Below are positions 10,243 through 19,757 of a stretch of 64,000 nucleotides of DNA, piece by piece; position 1 is the first letter of the stretch, and each line of letters begins with the position of its first letter. The DNA comes from Vandiemenella viatica (taxonomy: Eukaryota; Arthropoda; Insecta; Orthoptera; Morabidae). The notes below the pieces were generated by a model. That model had not been told where the DNA came from and made no database searches. It worked only from the letters and a program-made list of their open reading frames with translations. Location: assembly GCA_031002005.1 (NCBI GenBank), contig CM061919.1, forward strand, positions 35,925,088-35,989,087. Reading direction: 5' to 3'. The position numbers and the translations under genes are program-made.

Positions 10243-12245
10243 TATTTACATTTCAAGTCTTCAGCAGCAATTATTTCCCCACCTTATATTCATAATTAAC
10301 CTTTTGTTTTCTATTTGTGTATCTAATATGCTGACTCTTCATTGCATTTATCTTCATCCCATGTTTACCAAACCAACTGGATATCCTGTCCAGATCACTC
10401 TGCAACTGTTTACAATCCTCTATCGTTTTGATTTATTTAAATAGCATTATGTCATCTGCAAACAATCTAATTTCAGATATTAAACAATCAACACAATTAT
10501 TCATTAGAATAATGAATAGCAATGGTCCCAATATGCTACACTGTGGCACTCCCATTTTCACTTCCAGTTCTTTTGTTACTGCATTTCCTACCGTAATTTT
10601 CTGTTTTCTACCTTTTAAAAATTCTTCTACCAGGCAAATCACTTTCTCATCCATTCCAATAGTTTTTACCTTATCTACTACCATTTTATGGCTCACTCTG
10701 TCAAATGCCTTTGAAAGATCTAGTGCTACACTATCAATTTGGCCTCCCTTGTCCATTTCATCTGAAATATCTTGCACATATCCCACCAACTGAGATTCGT
10801 ATTAATATCCTTGCCTGAACCCATGTTGCCTGCTTAAAAACCACTTACGTTCCTCACATATATTTCTGATGTGGTTGCATATCAAACTTTCCATTAATTT
10901 ACCTACCACTCATGTCAAACTGATTGGCCTGTAATTTTCAACTCTATTTCTCACCCCTCCTTTATGTACCAGTATTACTATCGCACTTTTCCAGTCTTGT
11001 GGTAAGCAGCAAGTATCCAGACTCAATTTAAATAATATATCAAGATAAGGTACAATGTCACATCTGGCTATCTTTAAGATATCTGTAGAAATATTATCTG
11101 CACCAGCCCCCTTATATTTTTTCAGCTTGCTTATTTCCTTCATGATTTCTTCAGGATGAATTTCAAATTTTTTAGTATCTTCATTTCTAATCATATTGTT
11201 AACCTCGTTCTCTGAATTAGACCTTCCCGTTTCTGATTTATTGTCCCTAATATTCTCACTAAACCAGTTACTTAAAATCTCTGCCTTTTTCAAATCATCA
11301 GTAACTACTTCTCCATCCTTATCTATAAGCTACACCCTCCCTTCCCGTCAGTTTCCTAATATAGCGATAGAAATTTCGAGATGCATCCATCAGTGGTCCT
11401 CCTGCACTGACAATACTCTTCATAAACCCATCTTTAGCCACTTTCTTTTCTGTTATTAAGTCCTTGTTTGTTGTTTCAAATATTCCCTACATCCCTGCTG
11501 TTTCTTAAATCTGTTCTCTTCATACCAACCTCTATAACCTCCTCACTTCCCTATTATAGTACACAGGTTCTCTACATCTCTTTTTTCTGCTTTGGAATTA
11601 AGTTTTCTTCCCCCTTTCTTATTATCTCCTTGAACTCTTCCCACCTTGACTCTACTGAACTTGTGCCTTCCTTCCATTAGCTGAAACGTTTTCTGAAATA
11701 TCTCTTCAAATTTGAAATATGTTCCTTTTTATAAATGTACCTATTTCCCCCTTCAATTTTGACTGCTGGTTTACTGAACCCTCTAATATCTATCAGAACT
11801 TCATCATGATAACTTATTCATTCAGTTACTTGACACCCCACAAGGTTTTCGTCTGGCTTAAATAGAAATATATCCAATATATTTTGTCCCCTAGTGTTTT
11901 GCTCAACCATTTGTGTAAATCCTCCTTCCCTTATTAAGATATTTGAAAATCTTTGTTCCCTTGTGTTATTTATCTTATTTCCTTCCCAGTGTACACCTGG
12001 TAAATTTAAATCCCCGCCAATGATGATCATTCTATTCTCACCTCTGAAATCTGAGTATGAATTTAATTTCTCCCCAAGAGCCTCATCCTCTTCTGTCATT
12101 CTTCCACTGCGGTAAACAGCCAACACTCTGATTTTTTCTTTTTTATTACCCCAGAAATCTACCCCAAGTAACTCATGGTCTTGATCTATGAATGCCAGTG
12201 AACTGTGGTAGTTTTTGCTAACTAGTATGAAAACTATTATAAACA

Positions 12246-12579
12246 AAACTCCAAATCCTGTCACGGTCGCCATGTCTCGAATATTTGCTTATAACATTGT
12301 ACTGCAAACAAAAATTATTTGAAAATTACAGACACTTCTTGGTGCTAGAAACTATGAAAACTGAAACTAGTGCCAAGCGTCTTTTCTAGTAGGCAGATGT
12401 AGTTCCATGTAATAGGTACCATATCATCATGGCTTATCTCAGTGGCAACCAAAGTGATTTGCTCAGGTGGTGACAAAACTGAAACTTATGAATGTGTCTC
12501 GGGAAATTGCAATTGTTGTACTTCTCGTACATGTTAATAGCTATCAACACATTTTACCAAGTAATTCACACCTCAAGTG
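12246..12579. other. Unassigned DNA between A1 and F
   Basis: No coding potential or repeat structure is recognised. Confidence 0.3.
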
Positions 12580-13970
12580 CATTTGGTGTTGCTCAAAACA
12601 GGTCATCTTTGTTGCAGGATGATGGGCACATAGGGCAATCGAGCATATGGTTCACCTTTTGATCCTCACCACATTCACACTTAATACTGGTAGCATCAAT
12701 ATAACCCCATTTAACTATATTTTCCTTTTACCTGCCCACTCCTGTTTGCAATCGATTTAAGGACCTCCAGACATTTCAGTCCTCTGCATGACCAGGTGGC
12801 AAGCACTCTGCAACTGTCAGTGGTCTTGAGATGTTAGGGACCTTCATTTTCCACAACTGTTCTTTTTCCTTTTCAGGTGACACACACAATTAGTTCCCGT
12901 GATCTTCTCAGTAAGCTTTTCGTGGGCACGAGTCTCTGGGTTGGCAGTGTATGGCCATGCAGTGGATGAGTGTTTTCCTGTTCTACTTTTGTCCTCTCCT
13001 TGTTTGGAGCCACTTCTCTCCGAATACTGGTTGGTGCAATCACTGAGAACTGGTAAAGCCTGTCAACTGGAGTAGGCTTTAGGCAGCCTGTCACTAGTGT
13101 ACAGGTGTTATTGAGAGCTACACCCACCGTTTTGGTGTGAGATGATGAATAACAAACTGGGCATGCATATTCTGCAACAGAGTAAAGGTCCATTGCTGAT
13201 GTACGTATAGTTTTTGGTTGTCTGCCCCACTGTGATCCAACTAGTTTTCGCAGTAAGTTGTTTCCTGTAGAGATCTTCATTTTGCAATTCATGCAGTGTT
13301 TCTTGTATGTGAGGGTTCTTTCAAGTGTCACTCCCAGATATTTTGGGGTGTTACAATTCTGCAGTTCGATACCTGACCACATTACTTTCAACTTACATTG
13401 AGCTTTCCTATTTTTTAGGTGAAAGACACACACTTCAGTTTTTGAAGGGTTAGGTCTTAAGTGATTTTCCCTATAATAGCTTGATAGACCTTCAAGGGTA
13501 GCAGACAAATTTCTTTCTACAGCTTCAAGCTTTGTGCTCTCTGAGGCTATGGCAAGGTCATCAGTGTACATGAATCTCCTGGTAGCTGGATGTAATGGCT
13601 GATCGTTTGTATAAATGTTGAAAAGAATTGGGACCAGTTCATTGCCTTGAGGTAAACCATATTTTTGTACCCTCCATCAGCTGCGCTGTCCTTGAAAGTC
13701 AATGAAAAACCTATGGTTCTGAAGAAGAATAGCGATGAACTTGGTAATATGGTGGCCTTTGTTAGATTGTAGACCTTGTCAAGGAGTAGTTGATGGTTAA
13801 CAGTATCATATGCTGCTGATAAGTCCACAAAGACCACACCTGTGGCCTTATGGGTCTCAAATCCATCATCTATAAACTGAGTTAGGTTCAGCAGTTGCCC
13901 AGTACAACATTTACCAGGACTAAAGCCAGCTTCAATCACAGGCTGGATACGATTCAGAATTAATTAATGA
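12580..13970 (-). pseudogene. LINE fragment F, reverse transcriptase with C-terminal Cys-His motif
   Basis: Reads leftward from a truncation near 13970 (AGFSPGKCCTGQLLNLTQFI). Motif A is FVDLSAAYDTVNH; the motif B region is degraded (LPQGNELVPILFN); the catalytic motif reads YTDD rather than YADD (MYTDDLAIASES, about 13555-13570). The thumb (KYLGVTLERTLTYKKHC) and the C-terminal end (KCECGEDQKVNHMLDCP, about 12620-12690) are recognisable. Two or more frameshifts are present. It belongs to a Jockey/CR1-type non-LTR lineage that I cannot name precisely; no endonuclease is present. Confidence 0.8.
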
Positions 13971-14931
13971 TTTTAATATTAATCAATGATAAATGCTTTA
14001 AAATTGACCAAAAAGTAAACAATGTCTGATTAGCCAAAAACCGACAAGTTGATCTACAGGTAGTGCTGGATTACCCAATAGGCACGACTAGGCATTAGCC
14101 CTAGCCCCAAATTAAGTTTTTTATTGAATAAAAACAATAAAAAATAAATAAAATAGTCCAAAATAAAACAATCAAAGTAATATGAAAAACATGAAAATTA
14201 CTTTTTTCTTTGGTTTCATAGTAGTGGACGAAAGTGTTAGTAACTTTTGTGACTTCTATAATATTCCAGAGCCCACGTGTCTACCCAATGTTTGGGGCAT
14301 TGTGAGCCATGACAAAGTTGTCACCAGCCGGCACTAGCAAAGTGGCCCCCTCCCTTGAATATATCCATTGATATGAGAGATCTGGCATCTGTATCCATGA
14401 CAGAACAATAGTCCATCCATGTGGCCAGTGGTGTTCAGTATTCCCCCTAGCTGTCGTAAGTTGTCATATATTAGAGAATGTCGCATTTATAAATATTTAT
14501 TTTTCTTTCACTACATTTATTTTTTAATTTATTTACTTTTGATTAGTAGGTGGTCTGGCCTATGTGCTACTTAGAAAATGCATTGTTTCACCTAAAGATG
14601 TTATCCGACATCAGGTATTAATCATTAGGTAAGGTAGAAAGGCAGAAATTAAAACTGTCTGAAGCACATTCCCCATATTGCATCAAATTGCTCACCAAAG
14701 CCATGCCATGCCACCAAAGATCTAATTAAGCCCATTGTTCACAACAGATTAACACTCTGCAAAGTATTCTACAACCACAGTATTGATTGGATAACACCTT
14801 GCATAAATTAACCATTATTGCATGAGGAAATGCTAAATAGACATTATGCATCTAAATCCAAAATAACAAAGTAAGGCATCCACTGTGCATAAAAAGGGAA
14901 GGTTAGACCTCACTGTTTTTAAATGACCCAC
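13971..14931. other. Unassigned AT-rich DNA
   Basis: About 960 bp without recognisable coding sequence, terminal repeats or tandem structure. Confidence 0.35.
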
Positions 14932-14948
14932 ATTTTTTTTTGCTGTCG

Positions 14949-14993
14949 TCAGTCTTTCGACTGGTTTGATGCAATCCTCCATCCCTTCCTATC
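14949..14993 (-). pseudogene. RTE ORF2 last 14 codons and stop, detached by element B
   Basis: Reads DRKGWRIASNQSKD then TGA. This continues the RTE ORF that ends artificially at 19758. The ORF lies on the same strand and the two pieces are separated by exactly one inserted LINE with a CTAT duplication. Confidence 0.85.
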
Positions 14994-15193
14994 CTATTTA
15001 TTTATTTATCAATCTTGTTCCATGGATCCCTGCTGAGGAAATACCTCTGGGATGTGAAACATGTCATTGTTGATACATATACACATAATATGAGTCATAT
15101 CATAGTAAATATATACATATTTTACAAATACAAGAAATAATAATAAACATACATTTTTGCAACTGAGTTTTGCAAACGTCATAATGAGTACAA

Positions 15194-18160
15194 TTAATTA
15201 TTTTCTTCAAATTCTTGAATGGAGTAGAAGGAGTTGCCAATAAGATAATCTCTAAGTTTTTGTTTGAATACATCTTTATTATCTGAAAGCTGTTTTATAC
15301 GATTAGGTAGTTTATTAAACAGATGTATCCCAGAATAATTAACTCCTCTTTGTACTAATGACAGAGATGTTTGTGTTTTATGCAAGTTATTTCTGTTTCT
15401 TGTATTGAAACTGTGTACCTGTGAATTAGGTGTAAACAGGTTAAAATTTTCTATGACAAAGCTCATGAGAGAATATATATACTGAGAATACATTGTAAGA
15501 ATATTGAGTTTCTTAAAGAGTTGTCTGCAAGAAGTTCTTGGTTTTACCCTACACAGAAACCTAATAGCTCTTTTCTGTGCTATGAAAACTTTTTTACTTT
15601 GTGAAGAGTTTCCCCAAAAAATTATGCCATATGACATTACTGAATGAAAATATGAGTAGTACACCTGTTTCATTAATTCTAGATCTGCTGTTAGAGAAAG
15701 TGTTCGTATTGCAAAGGTGGCACTACTTAACTTTGCCAGTAGTGTAGTGATATGATCATGCCAACAGAGTTTCTGATCTATTTTAATACCAAGAAATTTT
15801 ATACTCTCTGTTTCTAAGATTGTGTTGTTTTTATAGTTTATACATATATCTGGCTGTGCATAGTTTTTTGTTTTAAACCTAATATAATGTGTTTTTTCAA
15901 AATTTAATTTTAATGAATTTGCCTTAAACCAATTTGCTACTACTCTAAGTACTTCATTTACATTAAATTCTGTAGTACTGTTTGGTGTTTTACGCACAGT
16001 AAGGTTAGTGTCATCTGCAAATAAAACACTCTTAACTTTGTCGGATAAATTTCCAGGAAGGTCATTGATGTATAACAGAAAGAGGAGGGGACCTAAGACA
16101 GAGCCTTGTGGAATTCCATGTTTTATTTTCTCCCAGTCTGATGAAGCATCTTTACTTATTTTAGAATCAAAAATTGAAACTTTTTGCATTCGGCTTTCAA
16201 TGTATGATTTAAACCATTTACCTGCGGTCCCAAAAATACCATAGTATTCCATTTTTTTCAAAAGTAATTCATGATTTACACAGTCAAATGCTTTTGCAAG
16301 ATCACAAAATATTCCTACAGGATTCATTTTATTATTCAGTTCCTCAAATGTGTTATTTAAAAATGAATATATAGCCATTTCTATGGATGATCCTTTTTTG
16401 AACCCAAATTGTGAATTAGTTAGGATATTATAGTGTGTAACATGTTTTATTACTCTTCTATACATGACTTTTTCAAAAACCTTTGAGAATGTTGAAAGTA
16501 ATGAAATGGGACGATAGTTGTCTACACATGTTACTTCTCCTTTTTTAAATAATGGTTTTACAACAGCATATTTTAGTCTATCGGGAAAAACACCTTGTAT
16601 TAAGGATTCATTACAAATGTGAGCAAGTACATGACTGATACAGTCTGAACATCTTTTCAGTAATTTACTTGAAATATTGTCATAGCTGGAAGAATTTTTA
16701 GGTTTTAATTGTTTAATGAGTTTATTTATTTCTGAGACTGTTACTGGTGGCAATTTCATCTCCACAAAGCTATTTGGGAAAGCAGTCTCAAGAAGCCTTA
16801 GAGCACTATGTGGGGATTGCTTTTCTATGCCTAATTTATCTACTACTGACGTAAAATGTTTGTTAAATATTTCACAAACTTCCCCTACTTCGCTATACAC
16901 ATATCCATTTTGTTCTATTTTTATGTCCTTAGAGTGATTTACAGTTTTTCCTGTTTCAGTCTTTATTATATTCCATATTGTTCTCATTTTATTGTCTGAA
17001 TTTTCTATTTTCGCCGATATGTACCTGTTCTTGGCCTTCCTTATTACATTTCTTAGTATTTTAGAATAAAGTTTATAGTGAACTTTCAGCGCATAGTTAT
17101 CCGATTCTCTCATTTTTAAATAAAGGTCCCTCTTTGTTTTACTAGAGATTCTAATACCCTTTGTTATCCATCCCATGCCCAGTTCATTGTTTGGAGTGTT
17201 GAGAATTTTCCTTTTTTTGAAACTACCTTCAAAAAGTGTTAGAAATATATTCAGAAAGGAATCAAATTTCGCATTAACACCCTGCGCATTATATACTTCT
17301 AACCAGTTTTCATTGTTTAAGGTATCTATGAAGTGTTTTATATTATTTTCACTAATATTTCTTCTATAAACCCAGCTTTTCTTTATCTGTTTAACAGTGT
17401 TCCTGGACTCGATACATAATAGCTGGGCATCATGATCTGAGATACCATTTATTACTGGATGTATGCTGTAATTACTGCACTGAGAAATATCCATAAAAAA
17501 ATTATCAATTGCAGTCCTGCTATTATTTTGTATTCTCGTAGGAAAATTTACAAGTGCTGTTAAGTTAAAAGACAACATCAAGGCTTCCATATCTAATCTA
17601 TCATTGCTGTGATTCAGAAAGTCAACATTGAAATCTCCACATAATACTATTTGTTTGCTATTTGTAAAACTTAGTAGCAAAGACTCTAAATGAGATAAAA
17701 ACAGTCTGAAATTACCTGAGGGGGCCCTGTAAATTGCTATCACTATCAGCTCTTCCTTATCATATTCTAGTTTAGTAACACAACATTCAAAGTGTTGTTC
17801 TATACAATACTTACTTACAACTACACTACTGCATTCAATATTATTTTTAACAAAAATGGCAACTCCCCCTTTCTCCATTTTACATCTGCAGAAATGAGAG
17901 CTTAATTTATAATTTGGGATGGACAGCTGAGATATTCCTGTATCAGACAAATGATGCTCAGATATACACAAAACGTCTACATTAAAATTTCTGGAATTTT
18001 GAATCTCTTCTAGGCTTAAGGTAATGTCATCAGTTTTACTAAATATTCCTCTTATATTTTGGTGGAAAATACTGGTCTGAACACTTTGACGCAATGACTT
18101 TGAATTGTTTATTTTATTATTACATACTGGTATATCAGTTGGAATTTTTAATTTCAACAA
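15194..18160 (-). CDS. Element B ORF2, endonuclease and reverse transcriptase, intact
   Basis: Uninterrupted frame of 988 codons. The AP-type endonuclease shows HQNIRG (about residue 34), LCISEHH (67), YRAPSGN, CGDFNVD (173) and SDHDAQ (241). The reverse transcriptase shows FKKGEVTCVDNYRPISLL, motif A FCDLAKAFDCVNH (about 620), motif B GIPQGSVLGP and catalytic FADD (about 714), followed by a CR1/L2-like C-terminal domain ending at TAA 15194. The listed start is TTG, not ATG. The frame is actually open back to the slippery site at 18223, and the first in-frame ATG comes only after the first catalytic residues, so initiation at an ATG would not give a working endonuclease. Best read as the -1 frameshift extension of ORF1. 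Confidence 0.93.
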   Translation of the reverse strand: MLKLKIPTDIPVCNNKINNSKSLRQSVQTSIFHQNIRGIFSKTDDITLSLEEIQNSRNFNVDVLCISEHHLSDTGISQLSIPNYKLSSHFCRCKMEKGGVAIFVKNNIECSSVVVSKYCIEQHFECCVTKLEYDKEELIVIAIYRAPSGNFRLFLSHLESLLLSFTNSKQIVLCGDFNVDFLNHSNDRLDMEALMLSFNLTALVNFPTRIQNNSRTAIDNFFMDISQCSNYSIHPVINGISDHDAQLLCIESRNTVKQIKKSWVYRRNISENNIKHFIDTLNNENWLEVYNAQGVNAKFDSFLNIFLTLFEGSFKKRKILNTPNNELGMGWITKGIRISSKTKRDLYLKMRESDNYALKVHYKLYSKILRNVIRKAKNRYISAKIENSDNKMRTIWNIIKTETGKTVNHSKDIKIEQNGYVYSEVGEVCEIFNKHFTSVVDKLGIEKQSPHSALRLLETAFPNSFVEMKLPPVTVSEINKLIKQLKPKNSSSYDNISSKLLKRCSDCISHVLAHICNESLIQGVFPDRLKYAVVKPLFKKGEVTCVDNYRPISLLSTFSKVFEKVMYRRVIKHVTHYNILTNSQFGFKKGSSIEMAIYSFLNNTFEELNNKMNPVGIFCDLAKAFDCVNHELLLKKMEYYGIFGTAGKWFKSYIESRMQKVSIFDSKISKDASSDWEKIKHGIPQGSVLGPLLFLLYINDLPGNLSDKVKSVLFADDTNLTVRKTPNSTTEFNVNEVLRVVANWFKANSLKLNFEKTHYIRFKTKNYAQPDICINYKNNTILETESIKFLGIKIDQKLCWHDHITTLLAKLSSATFAIRTLSLTADLELMKQVYYSYFHSVMSYGIIFWGNSSQSKKVFIAQKRAIRFLCRVKPRTSCRQLFKKLNILTMYSQYIYSLMSFVIENFNLFTPNSQVHSFNTRNRNNLHKTQTSLSLVQRGVNYSGIHLFNKLPNRIKQLSDNKDVFKQKLRDYLIGNSFYSIQEFEENN

Positions 18161-18216
18161 ATTATGATCATCAGAGACATTAATTTCCTTTAGACATCTT
18201 AATAAATCTATTTTAT

Positions 18217-19241
18217 TTACCCTAAAAAAGGCCGCGACTTAACACCATTTATCACAGGAATACCTCTTTCACTCACCTGGCATCCTCTGACCTCATCAGC
18301 AATAAGAAGCGAAAGCTTCCTCTTACCTCTGACATTCAGATGGAGTCCATGGCGAGTATAACTGTCCCTACCAATGCAGGCCACATCAATCAAACCAATG
18401 TGTGAATTAGCCGGCTGCCAGAGAACCCTTTCCAAGGATGCATTTGTACGCCTGATGTTATGCCACATCCAGGGTTTATCATAACGCTCAAGCAAACCAA
18501 CAAATCTCACACTTGTCTGACGTGTGTTCCTGGAAATGTGGGCAATGTCTCCCTCAATTGAATAATTGAGGTCTTTATCAAGGCTATTTCCTGGTCCCCC
18601 AACAATTACAACACAATCCTCATCTGAAAAATCTTTAACTAGGTCTTTCACATTTGCTACCACACTTCCAAGATCTGCATTTGGTTTGAAAATACTGCAG
18701 ACTTCATAATCTGGCCCCAAGTCAGACTGAACCATCTCACTGATTCCCCTCCCGTGACTGCTCCCAAGTAACAGTACCTTCCTGCGTTTACTTTTAGATA
18801 CACCCTGAAACTTTTCCCTTTTACTTTGCAAGAACCCAGATCGTTCAGTCCAACCTGACGGTCCTCAGAGTCACCATCTAGATCCTCCAATGGCCGAAAC
18901 ACATTGGATGTCTCCAGCTGGAAACCATCAGACAGACAGCGTCTCCTACCTCTCCTGCCAGAGCTGACTACCTTCCATTCACTGTTCCGCCTATGCCTAA
19001 GAACAGAGTTTTCTGCCTTCAGGGCCTTTAAATCCCTCTCTGCAGATGCCAAATCTGACTGGAGTTTCAGAATCCGCTGCTCCTGATCACTAATTCTGCA
19101 GGAGTGACAGTTCCAGGAAATACTGACACAAGAGTCACTGTTAGATACATCGCTGCACCCCCAGTGAAACCAGCGCCCGCAGTCCCGGCATGTCACTCCT
19201 TCTTTTACTATCCTTCGGCAGTTTCCACACTTTGTATCCAT
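18217..19241 (-). pseudogene. Element B ORF1: PHD-like finger, coiled coil, SGNH esterase-like
   Basis: Starts at ATG 19241 (MDTKCGNCRRIVKEG). A Cys/His finger of PHD type (C-x2-C, C-x2-C, FHWGCSDV, WNCHSC) covers residues 4-50. A heptad-rich helix follows (EQRILKLQSDLASAERDLKALKAENSVL, split here as two ideas: about residues 53-80). The C-terminal ~190 residues look like the SGNH esterase of CR1 ORF1 proteins: KVLLLGSSHGRG (nucleophile block), VVIVGGPGNS and RHGLHLNVRGK (His block). A single-base frameshift between 18800 and 18850 joins the two frames. It ends PFLG-stop, 57 bases before the listed ORF2 start. Confidence 0.85.
18223..18229 (-). promoter_or_regulatory. Putative -1 ribosomal slippery site T TTT TTA, element B
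   Basis: Read on the - strand, ORF1 codons CCT TTT TTA GGG TAA contain the heptamer T TTT TTA in the correct phase. Slipping back one base gives TTT TTT AGG GTA and enters the ORF2 frame, which is then open to 15194. The same heptamer in the same place occurs in A2 and C1. Frameshifting is inferred, not shown. Confidence 0.6.
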
Positions 19242-19757
19242 TGTGATACTTTCAAAACAACTTAAGAATTTACAAGCAAAGGAACTTTAAAAACTCTTAC
19301 TTTTTAATAAACTACTTGTGTGTCAAATGCCAAAGAAATGCAAAAGTAGCCTTCTACAAAAAAATGTTAAAAACCTATGTATATCACTCGAAACTTTTCC
19401 TAAAAGTGAATTACAACACCTGTCAACTACAAGATTTACAATAAAACTGCACAAATGCAAACAAAATAACTTTTTAAACAATTACTATGAAATTTGATAC
19501 CCTAGAACTCTGAATCACAACTAACCTCAAATGTAAACAAGTAAAAAAACTGCGTTTATACTGTACTGATTATGTATTAAATAAAACGGTTCACTATCAC
19601 TTGAGAACTTGCCAATCTACTTTGAAACAAAACTAATGCTATTAAATCTTACTTACAATGAACTGCTGCTACGCTATAACAATAATATTAATACTAAACG
19701 TTAATACCGGATGTAAACAAAGCACGAAACACTGAATTTACAATTTACGGATTTATA
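19242..19757 (-). other. Element B 5' UTR
   Basis: About 515 bp of AT-rich leader between the element border (CTAT duplication at 19758) and the ORF1 ATG. It should hold the internal promoter of the element. No repeats are seen. Confidence 0.6.

Larger units (their letters stand above)
8276..12245 (-). mobile_element. CR1-like LINE family A, copy A1, 5'-truncated
   Basis: Reads leftward. The 5' truncation at about 12245 lies inside the endonuclease, and the 3' end at 8276 has a short AAATT-type repeat tail preceded by a GGAG/CTCC hairpin. The sequence matches copy A2 (54481-59834) over its whole length. A mariner inserted at a TA inside the C-terminal domain (8955-10242). Without the mariner the copy is about 2.7 kb. 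ORF1 is absent. Confidence 0.9.
8358..12245 (-). pseudogene. Family A ORF2 in A1, endonuclease and reverse transcriptase, broken
   Basis: In order: endonuclease (VSKNYHSSLAF, IIGGDLNLPG, QNILDIFLF), linker, fingers (LSLDTCCLPQDWKSA, NYRPISLT), motif A (ALDLSKAFDRVSH), motif B in which Gly-Ser has become Cys-Ser (GVPQCSILGP), catalytic FADD at about 10450, then a C-terminal domain (IKELEWDSLQDRR) and a TAG stop at 8358. Several frameshifts and stops, plus the mariner at 8955-10242, disrupt it. The change in motif B and the interruptions make it inactive. Confidence 0.85.
14998..19757 (-). mobile_element. CR1-like LINE B, full-length (4760 bp)
   Basis: Complete element: a 5' UTR of about 515 bp, ORF1, a -1 slippery junction, an uninterrupted ORF2, a ~190-bp 3' UTR and a GATAAATAAATAAATA-type tail at the left end. 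It is flanked by CTAT at 14994-14997 and 19758-19761. Its 3' UTR end (CATCCCAGAG...GGATCCATGGAA) resembles the ends of C1 and C2, so B and C are sister families. One frameshift in ORF1 is the only clear defect, which implies a young copy. Confidence 0.92.
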
